A stretch of 64,000 nucleotides of DNA from positions 62,001-126,000 of the forward strand of contig LRMT01000049.1 in NCBI GenBank assembly GCA_001725945.1, read 5' to 3'. The notes beneath the pieces were generated by a model, which worked only from the letters and a program-made list of their open reading frames with translations, had not been told where the DNA came from and did no database searches. Positions within the stretch are counted from its first letter, which is position 1, and the number at the start of each line of letters is the position of its first letter. This document shows positions 1-9,790 of the stretch, piece after piece. Source of the stretch: Cupriavidus sp. UYMMa02A. GTDB taxonomy: Bacteria > Pseudomonadota > Gammaproteobacteria > Burkholderiales > Burkholderiaceae. The translations under genes and the position numbers were made by a program.

Positions 1-133
1 TCGTGCCATGGCTCGTGCGAGGCTTGAACTCGGCATCCTGTTTGAGAAACGCGGCAACGGCGCGCAGAACGACTACCATGTCTAGCTCGCGCCAGCGCGC
101 GAGCGTGGAGTTATCCACAACCCTACGAGCCAT
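1..133 (-). CDS. N-terminal part of an unrecognised protein (runs off window)
   Basis: About 44 residues are visible on the minus strand, beginning MARRVVDNSTLARWRELDMV and running off the left edge. A strong GGGGGAGG ribosome-binding site lies about 6 bases before the ATG at 133, which makes the start credible. I do not recognise the family; the visible part is a soluble, helix-prone N terminus with no signal peptide. The gene points away from the SRAP remnant that follows. Confidence 0.55.
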   Translation of the reverse strand, partial: MARRVVDNSTLARWRELDMVVVLRAVAAFLKQDAEFKPRTSHGT

Positions 134-190
134 TTTTTCCTCCCCCGGACCCACGGCTACTCGTCTTGAAAAGACTAGTAGTTATTCTGA

Positions 191-642
191 ACAGTTGCCA
201 GGTTCCAAAACAATGCGCGCCGCGACAATCTCAAGAAGGCCTGGCGTCAGCTCTACGGCTACAAGCACGGCATCATGATCGTCAATGCCTTCTACGAGAA
301 CGTCGCGCGTCATAAGACGGAGCATCGCGATCTTGCGCCGGGCGAGGTTGAAGAGAACGTGGTACTGGAGTTCCGTCCGGAACCGCAGCAGGATATGCTG
401 GTGGCCTGCCTGTGGTCGTTCACAAAGGGCGGGGAGGGTGAAGCTGACCTTTACTCGTTCGCCGCAATCACCGACGCGCCGCCGGCCGAAGTGGCTGCCG
501 CCGGTCACGACCGTTGCATTGTACTGATCCAGCGCGAGAACGTCGAAGCATGGTTGCACCCAGATCCCAAAATCTGGCAGCACTCGATGCCATTCTCGAA
601 GACCGCAGCAGACCCTATTACGAGCATCGGCTGGTGGCCTGA
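191..642 (+). pseudogene. 5'-truncated SRAP (YedK/HMCES-like) gene
   Basis: The reading reproduces the middle and end of an SOS-response-associated peptidase: NARRDNLKKAWRQLYGYKHG, then FYENV near 290, LACLW-type and TFAAIT-type strands, and a C terminus ending PYYEHRLVA. SRAP proteins shield abasic sites in single-stranded DNA by forming a thiazolidine with the cysteine at position 2. That N-terminal part is absent: an in-frame TGA at 188-190 precedes the homologous region and no start codon supplies a cysteine. A further frameshift near 572 separates the WLHPDPK stretch from the proper C terminus, which ends at TGA 640-642. The truncated N terminus makes this a true relic even if the 3' frameshift is a sequencing error. 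Confidence 0.7.
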
Positions 643-716
643 GCCCCGCTCATTTGGGTAGCTTGTGGGAAAACGCCGGCAATCGAAATTCTCGGGCCGC
701 AGGCTGGGTGAGCCAG

Positions 717-917
717 TTACCGAATGCCGCGCATGGCTTCGAGCATGGAATACCCCTGACTCGTCAAGCGAGGGTGGGCATTACCGCTACCATGGCCATG
801 CTCCATGGTCACCAGTTTGTGGACCAGCAATCCGTCCAGTTGTTCTGGTTCAAGGTCGTCGATGTCTTGTGTGTCGCCAAGCAGTAGCAGCGCGGCGATT
901 TCATGCGGACTAAGCAT
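717..917 (-). CDS. Small MLS-HE family protein, copy 1 (66 aa)
   Basis: A 66-residue protein starting MLSPHEIAALLLLGDTQDID, with an AAGGAG ribosome-binding site 6-7 bases before the ATG at 917. Two relatives lie in this window at 53754-53984 and 56181-56378. All three share MLSxHE, a central acidic D-(L/W)-(E/D) patch, an (L/A)xxxLVxLE helix and a C-terminal RPxxTxxGxxxLxAxxR segment. The predicted order helix-helix-helix-strand hairpin resembles a minimal winged helix, but that is inference. No annotated function is known to me. It stands alone. Confidence 0.65.
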   Translation of the reverse strand: MLSPHEIAALLLLGDTQDIDDLEPEQLDGLLVHKLVTMEHGHGSGNAHPRLTSQGYSMLEAMRGIR

Positions 918-1367
918 GTCAGGCTCCTTTGTCGGGCTCGGAAAAAGGAACTACGACTGCTGCCCCGTGGATGGAGTTCCACGGAGGACGATGGGAACGG
1001 TACGGTTTGAACTCGGTGCGAGGACGCGCTGGGTGGGTGCACCGAACATCCACCCTAAACCCTCTTGTCGCTGGAATCAAGCTCTACGTGTGCTGCGGTG
1101 CAGCGGAACGAGGCTGAGACACATCGGATCGTCGGTTGATGTGGCTGTGGGTCATGCAGGATCATTGGGGACTTTTCACTGGTCTCAGCAGGAAGCGGCC
1201 GACAAATGCCTGTATCCAAGACAGCAAATCAGAACGCAGACGCAGTGCAGTGACCACGCACCGATATAGCTTGCTCGCAGAGGTCTCGCGACAGCAGGCG
1301 AGCCGGATAACTAAGCAGACCGCTACAAAGGTTATACTCCGCGCTCCAATGAATAAGGATAATCAAC
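918..1367. other. Intergenic stretch without identified gene
   Basis: About 450 bases between the small MLS-HE gene and the histone-like gene. I find no family match in any frame. The last ~35 bases, containing AAGGTTATACTCCGCGCTCC, are repeated almost exactly at 57934-57953 before the second histone copy and probably include its promoter. Confidence 0.5.
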
Positions 1368-1829
1368 ATGGTCGCAGCAACCAAAGCAACGACGCAGACG
1401 AGCGCGGTTACCAAAAGGAAGCCTGTCGCGAAGAAGCAGACGGTACCGACGAAGAAGGCGAGCGTACTCGCACGTGAAGCCCAGGCAGCGAAGAAGCGCT
1501 TGCTGAAACTGCGCGCCGACACGAAGAAGGCCATTGAAGCAGCAAAGCGTGAGGTCGCGCAAGCAACGGAAGCCGCAAGGGTCGCAGCGCGTTTTGAGAA
1601 ACAGGCTGCAAAGGACAAGCTCGCGGCAAAAAAGGCGAAGGCCGCCGGCGCCAAGAAGGCGTCAGGCAAAGCTGCCGCCACGAAGGTCGCCTCGAAACGG
1701 GCTGCGGCCGTTGGCAAGGTCGCAGCGACCGCTGCACCGAAGAAGGCTGCAGTGAAATCCGTGACGAAGAAGCGCGCTCCGGCGAAGAAGGCCGTTTCGA
1801 CTGTAGCGACGCCCGGCGCCTCAACGTGA
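1368..1829 (+). CDS. H1-like lysine/alanine-rich DNA-binding protein, copy 1
   Basis: A 153-residue highly basic protein made mostly of K, A, R, T and V, with repeated AAKK/KKA motifs. This composition is typical of bacterial histone H1-like proteins (HctB/AlgP-type tails) that bind DNA through unstructured lysine-rich arms. The N-terminal ~80 residues (LAREAQAAKKRLLKLRAD onward) can form a long charged helix; the rest is the low-complexity tail. AAGGATA precedes the ATG. The whole unit, with ~35 bp upstream and ~90 bp downstream, is duplicated at 57934-58520. This copy is uninterrupted; the other carries a frameshift. Confidence 0.8.
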   Translation: MVAATKATTQTSAVTKRKPVAKKQTVPTKKASVLAREAQAAKKRLLKLRADTKKAIEAAKREVAQATEAARVAARFEKQAAKDKLAAKKAKAAGAKKASGKAAATKVASKRAAAVGKVAATAAPKKAAVKSVTKKRAPAKKAVSTVATPGAST

Positions 1830-1943
1830 CCTTCGCCTCAGCCGGTACGGGCCTTCGACAACCGGTCGATTGAGGTAGGATGGGCGCACACCGTCGCCCA
1901 ATCTTGATCGACTCGGATACCTCGCCTTCCAGCTGACTGGCTG

Positions 1944-1982
1944 ATCCGTTGGTGCCGTGTTCGACTCACGGGAGGTCTACCA
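1944..1982 (+). repeat. 3' half of tRNA-Met(CAT) (39 bp)
   Basis: This matches the 3' half of the complete tRNA at 58567-58645 at 37 of 39 positions: end of the anticodon stem, variable loop, T arm CCGTG-TTCGACT-CACGG and acceptor plus CCA. The 5' half (acceptor, D arm, anticodon) is missing, so it is not a functional tRNA. It sits downstream of an H1-like histone gene exactly as the intact tRNA does. Confidence 0.75.
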
Positions 1983-2223
1983 ATCGCCTACCCGCCACCA
2001 TATTTTGTCCCACGATTTTCCTTTCCCTTAAAGCTGGCCGCTTATGGATAGATGTCGATCTGGCTTTCATCGGCCTCGAAGGCGAGGGGAGTAATGGCCT
2101 CGATATGATTTCCCAGCCGCAAGGCGTAGACCTAGTGCAGTGGAAATAGCGGCGCATCCCGCCTCTGAGAAGGCCGTATTCATCTTGATGCAATTTCGCT
2201 CTTTCCGGCTGACTGGCGAGGCG
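1983..2223. other. Intergenic stretch, nothing recognised
   Basis: About 240 bases between the tRNA half and the end of the minus-strand 125-aa gene. No family match is apparent on either strand. Confidence 0.4.
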
Positions 2224-2598
2224 CTATTCGCTCCATACCGCGTCGACGTCCCTCGCAAGATGTCCCGCGAGGATATAGTCCCCTAATTGCGCGGCTTTTG
2301 CCTCCAGGCGCTCCAGCTCACTGGCTGGCAGATCGCTCAGTGCAAACTGGCAGTAGAGATTGCGCTGACGGTACGTATCCTTCAGCCGACTCAGTCCAGC
2401 AGCAAGCGCCGCAGGCGAGCTGACCGCGATGCTCTCATGGCCGCGATACTGAACGCGGATTCCACGCTTGTCGCCCAGACGGCCAAGTTCAACCGCATCT
2501 TGCCAACCCGTCTCGTAATCCAAATCGAGAACTGTGACTCCCACCGTTTCCAGGAGCCTCAGCGCCTGCTCTTTGGTGCCTGCTCGAGCTATCCTCAT
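2224..2598 (-). CDS. Conserved hypothetical protein (~124 aa), copy 1
   Basis: The start at 2598 (MRIARAGTKEQALRLLETVG) is chosen because GGAGGAG sits 4 bases upstream and because the paralogue at 52235-52608 begins at the same point. The protein is mostly helical with a hydrophobic IAVSSPAALAAGL segment, a RQRNLYCQFALSDLPASELE motif and an acidic end GHLARDVDAVWSE. The two copies are alike over their whole length. I do not recognise a described family and see no enzymatic motif. It is monocistronic. Confidence 0.65.
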   Translation of the reverse strand: MRIARAGTKEQALRLLETVGVTVLDLDYETGWQDAVELGRLGDKRGIRVQYRGHESIAVSSPAALAAGLSRLKDTYRQRNLYCQFALSDLPASELERLEAKAAQLGDYILAGHLARDVDAVWSE

Positions 2599-3094
2599 TT
2601 TCTCCTCCAACGCCATAAAGCTTGTGCCGATTTATGCACTCTTCAGCCCTAGCCTCATTGCATTGCAAAATTGTAACGGGGAATCCGTCGACTCAGGGTC
2701 CATCGCGATAGGGAAGCGGGAAAGCTGAGGGAGAATATGGAAGCCACGCGCTCTGCGGGTTGAGGCAAGGAGAGTGGACATGGTGCGAGGCGCGGCATGA
2801 GATCAGGGTTGTCACGTCTGTTGCCGCCGTGAGGAGCGAATGCAGCGCCAGTTCGAGATTGCCCACCCTGTACCGATGGCTGGCCACCGTTGTTCATCGT
2901 ATGGCCTCACACGAGCGCGGCGAAGCGTAGTCGTTTTTTGAACTTTATCTCAAAGATGTTTGATGATGATTCAGCGCCTTCAACACATTTGAACCGCTCA
3001 TATGGCGAAAGATGAAAATTGTTATGTCCCGACGCGCAAATTGGTTCTAAACTACATTCTATCTGTATCTCTCGACTGGAAAGGAAAACCGTCA
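2599..3094. other. Intergenic stretch upstream of H-NS-like gene
   Basis: About 500 bases with no supported gene. The last ~70 bases before 3095 are nearly repeated before the other KRRRGRP-type H-NS gene (62925-62983), including TTGGTTxTAAACTACAT and CTGGAAAGGAAAAC, and so probably hold the shared promoter and leader. Confidence 0.45.
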
Positions 3095-3405
3095 ATGGCG
3101 ACTTATAAGGAACTGATGGCTCAGAAGGCAGCACTGGAGGCTCACCTCGAAGAGGTACGCTCCAATGAAGTCGCATCGGTCATCGAAAAGATTCAGAATC
3201 TGATGGCGGAATACGGGCTAACTGTCGAAGACATTGCCAAGCGCCGTCGTGGCCGTCCTGCCGGAAGTGGCGCAGCAAGGCGAAATCGGCGTTGCCCCCG
3301 AAGTACCTGGACCCGAAGACTGGCAAGACCTGGTCTGGTCGCGGCCGCCAACCGTCCTGGCTTGGCAAGAACCCCAACAGATACCTGATTAAAGAAGCGG
3401 CGTAA
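3095..3405 (+). CDS. H-NS-family nucleoid protein, copy 1 (one-base frameshift)
   Basis: The N-terminal coiled coil (MATYKELMAQKAALEAHLEE, residues 1-55), a basic linker KRRRGRP and the C-terminal H-NS DNA-binding motif KTGKTWSGRGRQPSWLGKNP are all present. The intact sister copy at 62984-63295 reads GCAGCCAAGG where this one reads GCAGCAAGG near 3279. Loss of one C throws the last third out of frame. Restored, the protein has ~103 residues and ends LIKEAA at TAA 3403-3405. H-NS proteins coat AT-rich and foreign DNA and silence transcription. The ATG at 3095 has the same leader as copy 2. The frameshift is either an inactivating mutation or a sequencing error. Confidence 0.8.
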
Positions 3406-3435
3406 GTCAACCTTCGTCACGACAGAACGGGTTCC

Positions 3436-3462
3436 AACCCCTGCGTGCAGGGGTTTCTTTTT
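3436..3462 (+). terminator. Rho-independent terminator of H-NS copy 1
   Basis: A perfect GC-rich hairpin (AACCCCTGC-GT-GCAGGGGTT) is followed by a T-rich run. It lies 30 bases after the H-NS stop. A related hairpin follows H-NS copy 2 at 63332-63356. Confidence 0.8.
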
Positions 3463-3474
3463 TGAGCAAGCGCC

Positions 3475-3681
3475 ATGTCATTTGAAGCGATTCACGCCGA
3501 AATCATGCTCGCCCGGCCATACCCGGTTCCGCGTGAACGTACAGAGCAAGGGGTAAGGAATGGGTATTCTTATTGGCTGCGGCTACCGCCGAGCAAAGAG
3601 CTGACAGTCATCCGTCTTTCGCAGTCTGGTAACAGCTATGAGCTCGTTCGTTCGGCCAGCGAGCGTAGAATGCGCAAGTAG
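3475..3681 (+). CDS. Possible small unknown protein (68 aa)
   Basis: An open frame encoding MSFEAIHAEIMLARPYPVPR onward, with no convincing ribosome-binding site and no relative I recognise. It starts directly behind the H-NS terminator. The first bases of this frame are part of the sequence shared with the region behind H-NS copy 2, where no such frame persists. It may be spurious. Confidence 0.25.
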   Translation: MSFEAIHAEIMLARPYPVPRERTEQGVRNGYSYWLRLPPSKELTVIRLSQSGNSYELVRSASERRMRK

Positions 3682-4183
3682 GTACGACAGCGCTTTGCTG
3701 GCTCCATCACCGAACTTTTAGCTATCATTGACGAAGAGGTCGACTTCATCCGGAAAGATGAGCATTTAGTATCAAAAATTGGTCTATAGGCTTGCAGAGG
3801 ATCGAGCTAGACTTGGGATACGACTGGCGACCGACTTCCTTTGCCATGGGTTTTGAAGAAATCCCACCAACTGTTCGCCGCGCGCTCGTTGCCATGGTCT
3901 GCTGGGACTTATTTCCCCCATTGCGCAATCAACGACAGCTTACCGGCTCCGCTGCGGGTGCCGCTGTCCATGGGGCGAATAGGACATCGCCGGGGCGAGC
4001 GGTGCAACCATCATCCCCTGGGACGTTTTCGGTGCGGCATAATTTCTGATTTTCGGGCGTACCTTCTCACAGAAGGCGGCTATCCGAACTGGCAAGTTTC
4101 CACCAATGCAGCATTCAAAATGATTAGAGACGTTCGCCGGAGACGGGGACAGATTTTTCCACGCCGCAGAGCTTGACAGTTGA
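3682..4183. other. Intergenic stretch, nothing identified
   Basis: About 500 bases with several short overlapping frames but no recognisable domain on either strand. It leads into the GNAT fragment. Confidence 0.4.
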
Positions 4184-4486
4184 ATCAATGGCTGCACCTA
4201 CGGTGAGCAGTACGCCAGTACGTTCGCGATCCACACGGTGGCCGTTCTGGCTGACTATCGCGGGCACCGGCTGGCCACGTACCTTGTCAGCGCACTCCTG
4301 ATGAGAGCACGCGCCAATGATTGCCGTCATGCCATGGTGCTGACAAACGATCATCCGGGCTTCTTTGCTCGGCATGGCTTCACCTTGACACCGGTGGACG
4401 GCTTTGTCCGTGAGACGCAACTGCCCTTGAACATGCTGCGATGCCGCGGCGCTCGTAGTCATTACATGGCGCGCCAACTGAATTAG
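4184..4486 (+). pseudogene. C-terminal fragment of a GNAT-family acetyltransferase
   Basis: The frame reads INGCTYGEQYASTFAIHTVA followed by VLADYRGHRLATYLVSALL. This is motif A of GNAT enzymes, with the R/Q-x-x-G/H-x-G/R-type acetyl-CoA binding loop, and continues to NDHPGFFARHGFTLTPVD. The frame is closed upstream by TGA at 4181-4183 and lacks the N-terminal half of the fold. It is therefore a truncated relic, not an active N-acetyltransferase. The substrate cannot be told. Confidence 0.55.
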
Positions 4487-4689
4487 GTTCGTCGACAACG
4501 TCGGACCACTTTCCCGTGAGCATTGCATGCATGCCGGGGAAGCGTGTCCCCATACAGAGGATAGCGAAGGGGCTCAGACCACAAAAAAAGCTCTCAATCC
4601 GATGGAAGAGAGGCCGTAGACGTCCATGAAGAAATCGGGTAACCACCTGAGTTGCCCATCGACAGTATCCGCCCAAGCGGGGGCTCCGC
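4487..4689. other. Intergenic stretch, nothing identified
   Basis: Roughly 200 bases between two 5'-truncated genes; a likely recombination junction. No motif recognised. Confidence 0.3.
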
Positions 4690-5124
4690 GCGCAATCGCC
4701 GCACTGGCGCGGCCATGGCTATGAGCTCTTGGAGATTGCTCAGGAGCTTGAGCGCGACGATCCGGAGGAGGCCGAGATTGCCTATCGGAAGGCCATTGCC
4801 GCGAATCCTAGCTTGGTCGACGCCTATGTGAACCTCGGCTGCATGCTATGCGACCGCTCGTGCTATGCGGACGCCGTCGATCTGTATCGCTCGGCCCTGG
4901 ACCAGGGTGTCGACGGACCTTTGATTCGATTCAATCTTGCTGTCGCGCTGGAAGACAGCGGACACGTTGGAGAGGCGCTTGCGGAGTATCACGCGTGTAT
5001 CCCGTTGGCTCCAGATCTTGCGGACGCGCACTACAACGCCGCCCGTCTTCACGAGGCACAGGGCGACCACCAGCGCGCAATCCGTCATTTCCACCACTAT
5101 CGCAGGCTTGAATCAGGTCGGTAA
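4690..5124 (+). pseudogene. 5'-truncated tetratricopeptide-repeat protein
   Basis: About 140 residues with three TPR units (around DPEEAEIAYRKAIAANPSLV, CYADAVDLYRSALDQG and HYNAARLHEAQGDHQRAIRH). The frame is open upstream without a good start codon or ribosome-binding site. The sequence resembles the C-terminal half of proteins in which a MerR-type helix-turn-helix precedes TPRs, so an N-terminal DNA-binding part is probably lost; that relation is inferred from memory of the family. A TTG at 4729 could start a shorter protein. TPRs mediate protein-protein contacts. Confidence 0.5.
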
Positions 5125-5177
5125 CTGGTGGCGTGGCTCAGCATTCCTCGGCAAGATCCGCACAATGCCGACGACTG

Positions 5178-8100
5178 TCAGCAGAAATTCCGGCTGGCTG
5201 TATCGAGCCGGCCAAGCATCGACGAAAGATCCACTACGCGCTGTGCGATGAGGTGGCGGACCTCGCCTTCACATTGCCATTGCCCGTAGATGCCGGCCAT
5301 CCTCGCCCCAAGAACTTCTTTGCGGAAGCGTTCGAAGACGCCCGGCCAGACAATCACGTTGACCACACCGGTCTCGTCCTCCAGCGTCATGAAAATGACG
5401 CCGTTTGAGGTGCTGGGCCGCTGCCGCACGGTGACAATACCTGCAGCGCGAGCGGGTTGCCGCGGCTGGTATTGCGCCAGCTCCGCTGCCGCCACGAAAC
5501 GCCGAGCGGACAGCAGCGGGCGCAGCAAGGCAAGGGGATGGCGACGGAGTGTCAGGCCCATCGCGCGGTAGTCCCCGACGATCTCCTCGCCTTCGGTCGC
5601 CGGCATCAAGTCGGCGGACTCCTCGGCCACTTCGGTGGCTCGCAGCATGTCCTTGTCTGGGACGGCGGCAGCGGCCTGCCAAAGCGCCTGCCTTCGCCCA
5701 CCCGTGATCGATGCCAGCGCATTGCCGCCGGCGAGCACTTGTAAGTCGTGTCGGTCGAGCGCGGCGCGACGCGCCAGCTCCGCCGTGCTGGCGAACGGCC
5801 GGATCGCGCGCGCCTCCTCGATGCGCTGCGCGGCCTCCCGACGCATCCCGCGTAGGAGGGACAGGCCGAGGCGCACCGCCGGCCGTGAGCCCTCGTGGCC
5901 GGGTTCGAGTGCGGCATCCCAGCCGCTCACCGCCACGTCGGCAGGCAATACGGCAACGCGTGGCGCTTCGCATCCTGCACCAGCTGCGAGGGCGTGTAGA
6001 AGCCCATGGGCTGGCTGTTCAGCATCGCACAGAGAAAGGCCTCGGGCTCATGGCACTTCAGCCATGCGCTCGCGTACACCAGCAGCGCGAAGCTGGCCGC
6101 GTGGCTCTCCGGGAAGCCGTATTCACCAAAGCCCTGGATCTGGCGGAAGATGCTTTCCGCAAACTCGCGGTCATAGCCGCGCTCGAGCATGCCCGAGACG
6201 ATCCGGTCATAGTATTTGTCGATACCGCCCTTGCGCTTCCACGCGGCCATGGCGCGTCGCAGTTGGTCGGCCTCGCCCGCCGAGAAACCGGCGGCCAGCA
6301 TGGCCACCTGCATCACCTGCTCCTGAAAGATCGGCACGCCCAGCGTGCGTGACAGCGCTTTCTCCATTGCGGCGCTCGGGTAGGTCACTGGCTCGAAACC
6401 CTGCCGTCGGCGCAGGTAGGGATGCACCATGCCACCTTGGACTGGCCCGGGACGGACGATGGCCACTTCGATGACCAGATCGTAGAAAGTTCGCGGTTGC
6501 AGTCGGGGAAGCATCGACATCTGCGCGCGCGACTCGATCTGGAACACGCCAACGGTATCGGCATGGCAGATCATCTCGTAAGTGGCGGGGTCTTCGGCCG
6601 GAATGTCCTGGAGCTCGAAAGCCTCCCCACGCTGTTCGGACACGAGGTCCAGCGCACGCCGCACGGCGGACAGCATCCCCAGCGCCAGGACGTCGACTTT
6701 GAGCAGGCCCAAGGCATCCAGATCGTCCTTGTCCCACTGAATCACGCTGCGGTCGGCCATCGCGGCATTCTCGATGGGCACCAGGCGTGACAGCTTGCCT
6801 CGCGCGAGCACGAAGCCGCCCGTGTGCTGCGACAGGTGGCGGGGAAAGCCAAGCAACGAGACGGCCATGTGCGCCCATCGTTGGGACAGCTCGGCATCCG
6901 CGTCCACGCCGCTTTCGGCGAAGCGCTTGAGCAGATCCGCCTTGCCATCGAACCAGTGGTGCGACTTGGCCACCAGATCCACAATGGCCGGATCGACACC
7001 GAGCGCTTTACCGGTGTCGCGTAATGCGCTGCGGGGGCGGTAAGTCGTCACCGCCGCTGCGAGCGCTGCCCGGTCTCGCCCGTACTTGCGGTACAGATAC
7101 TGGATAACCTCTTCGCGTCGCTGGTGCTCGAAGTCGACATCAATGTCCGGTGGTTCGCCACGCTCCTTGGAAATGAAGCGCTCGAACAGGAGGTTGCCGC
7201 GCGCCGGGTCGACCTCCGTGATACCCAGGCAGTAGCAGACCGCGGAATTGGCCGCGGAGCCGCGGCCCTGGCACAGGATGCCGTTCGATCGTGCAAAGCG
7301 CACGATGTCGTAAACGGTCAAAAAATAGCGCTCATAGTCCATGTCCCGGACGAGCGCGAGTTCGTGCTCGATCTGCTGCTGCACGGCAAGCGGGATGCCA
7401 GCCGGAAAGCGGCGGTGGGCCCCCGCATAGGTTTCGGCGCGCAGATATTCAGGCGGTGTGGTGCCATCCGGAACCACCTCGTCCGGGTATTCGTACCGCA
7501 GCTCATCCAGGGAGAACTGGCAGAGGTTGGCGATGTGGACCGCTTCGGTCAGGTACCGGTGCGGATAGATGTTCGCCAGACGCAGGCGCGAGCGCAGATG
7601 CTGCTCGGCGTTCGGCGCCAGCTCGTAGCCGCACTCGGCCACCGGCCGGCCGACGCGGATCGCGGTCAGCACATCGTGCATCGGCTTGCGCGAACGCACG
7701 TGCATCGTGACGCAGCCGGTGGCCACCACGCGCAGAGGGTGGCAGGCCGCCGCCTCCTCGACGGTGCCACGATGGATGTCGTCCAGCGGGCGGTACAACA
7801 GATTCAGGCCCATCCACGCCCGTCCGGCAAACGTCGCGCTCACCCAGGAAGCCTGGGCGTCCAGCTTGTCCGCTGGCGCGCGTAATCCGGCGTGAAAACG
7901 ATGAGACAGTCGGGCAGGCCCTTGAGGTGCTGGTAGGGGGATTCCGGAGCGGCCAGGTCCCGCGGGGTCAGTACATAGGAACCCTTGGCCGCGCGCATGC
8001 GGGCCAGCGTGATCAACTCGCACAGGTTACCGTAGCCCTCCCGGTCCCGAGCCAGGGCCAGGAAGGACAGGGCCGGGGAGCCGTCGGCATTCTGCAAGCG

Positions 8101-8326
8101 GAACGAAGCCCCCACGACCAGGCGCATGCCGGCCTTCTTCGCCTCCGTGTGTGCGCGTACGATGCCGGCCAGTGAGCATTCGTCCGTGATGGCGAGCGCA
8201 TGGTAGCCGAGTTGCGCCGCGCGCTCGGCCAATTCCTCAGGGCGCGAGCACCCGAGAGAAAGGAAAATTGGAGCGGCAGTGCAGCTCCGCATAGTCGGGC
8301 AGGCCTGCCGCGATGGTCTCGCCCAT
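5178..8326 (-). CDS. dnaE2: Error-prone DNA polymerase III alpha subunit DnaE2 (frameshifted)
   Basis: A ~1,050-residue C-family polymerase can be assembled across frames. It starts MGETIAAGLPDYAELHCRSN with an N-terminal PHP domain (GYHALAITDECSLAGIVRAH). The polymerase core carries GRGSAANSAVCYCLGI and the catalytic aspartates in PDIDVDFEHQRREE. The C-terminal OB fold (GVIFMTLEDETGVVNVIVWP) ends LGRLDTASRNFC. DnaE2 performs mutagenic lesion bypass with ImuA and ImuB. Breaks lie near 8270 (two within 30 bp), 7880 and 5945, each fitting loss of one base. The ATG is 3 bases after the imuB stop, so it is the last gene of a three-gene SOS operon. Confidence 0.88.
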
Positions 8327-8329
8327 GGT

Positions 8330-9790
8330 CTATCCGAACAAGCCGTGCAGGTACCACCTCGCCGCATCGCCCTCCCGGCTCCCCATACGTTCCTGGAAGA
8401 TCCAGTAACAGGTGTGGTCCTGGCCTTCCGCGACGAAATAATCCCGCGTGACGACCTGACCGCCCCACCAGCCGGCTTCGATGCGCTCGGGCGGCGAGAC
8501 GATGCGCAGCGGCGAACCGTAGAAAGGCCGGTGATCCCGCTCGATGAGCGGCACCGGCTTGCCCAGCAGCCATGCCGGGCGGGGCAGAGCCGCCGGCATC
8601 GGCATGCGTTTCGGCTTTTCTGTAGCGGCCTGCCAGTCGTTGGCCACCTCGGCCGGTGGTCCGCGCGCGAGCACGGCTGACGCACGTGGTCTGCGCCAAG
8701 CCGGGCGCTGAGCAGCTCCAACAGGCGGGCATGGTCCGCCGGCGTCCCGCCCGGCTCCGGGAACAGCGAGTCGCTGGGCGGGGCGACAGGCTCCGTTTCC
8801 ATCGCCGATACGGCCACCGCGATCATCGGCGCCTCGACAGCAATCCGGGCCAGCCGCTCTTTCAGAATGCGGACCAGGTGCTCCTCGTGCCAGTTCGGCT
8901 CTGCGAGCGCGATCTCGATCCTTGTGGGCGGGATGGCAGCGCGGCCGCGCTCATGGCGCAACTCGACGCAGAACCGCTTGATGGCCAGGTGGCGTGCGGT
9001 CAGCCATCCAACCATCTGCACCAGCAGGCCGCGGACGTAGGCAAGCGTCGATTCGGCATTCTCGAGGCGAGGCAGGTCCACCGCGGTATCGAAAGCAGGC
9101 GGTGCTTCGGCCCACTCGAACACTTCCGGCGCTCTCCATAGGCACGATCCAGGGCCTCCAGCATGTCCGCACCGCAGCGGCGCTGCAGGCCCGCGCGCGG
9201 CAGGCGGCGCAAATCTTCCAGCGTGCGGCACCCGAGGCCATCGAACCATTCGGCGAAGGGACGGGCGGTCGGCAGGAGGTTTAGGGGCAGATGGGTCAGC
9301 TGGCGTTGCAGCGAGATCATGGTCAGCGCGGTGCCGCCACCCGCGCGCGCCAGCAACCAGCCGCCTTGTGCCGTCGGCGCGCTGCCAACCGCTGCGCTAA
9401 ACCCCATCGCTTGCACCGTGTCCAGCATCCGGCGACGCAATTTTCTGGCGCCCCCGAAAAGCCGCAACGTGGTGCTGACGTCGACCAGGACACAGGCCTC
9501 TTCGGCTGCGACCACATTGGGCGAGAACTGCAGCATCGCCATCGTGACGCGCGCGAGCGACGCGGCTTCCTTGCTGGCATCCCGGTCAAAAGAATGGTGG
9601 CCGGCGCGATCGTCTGCACGCCACCGCGCCGCATGCCCGACTTCACGCCCGCATCGAGGGCGAGTGGCGATGCCATGTGGACCCGCTCCTTGTCGAGGAC
9701 GGCGACGGCCAGATCAGTGGTGGACCAGCTCGGCCGGAAGACTTCGAGGGGTAGAGACGGCAGGCGTAGGCAGATCCACAGTCGCAGCAT
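8330..9790 (-). CDS. imuB: ImuB, catalytically deficient Y-family polymerase (frameshifted)
   Basis: The start MLRLWICLRLPSLPLEVFRP is typical of ImuB. The palm/thumb region follows (EEACVLVDVSTTLRLFGGAR, RPFAEWFDGLGCRTLEDLRR), then a C-terminal part ending in the conserved ERIEAGWWGGQVVTRDYFVA and GDAARWYLHGLFG. ImuB is a Y-family polymerase homologue lacking catalytic acidic residues; it recruits DnaE2 to the sliding clamp. Frameshifts near 9560, 9130 and 8680 break the gene into four pieces. The start lies inside the imuA gene (77-base overlap), and dnaE2 follows after 3 bases. Confidence 0.85.

Noticed and set aside
7124..7885. Plus-strand frame of 253 codons in the dnaE2 region
   Set aside because: Antisense to the conserved DnaE2 polymerase core.
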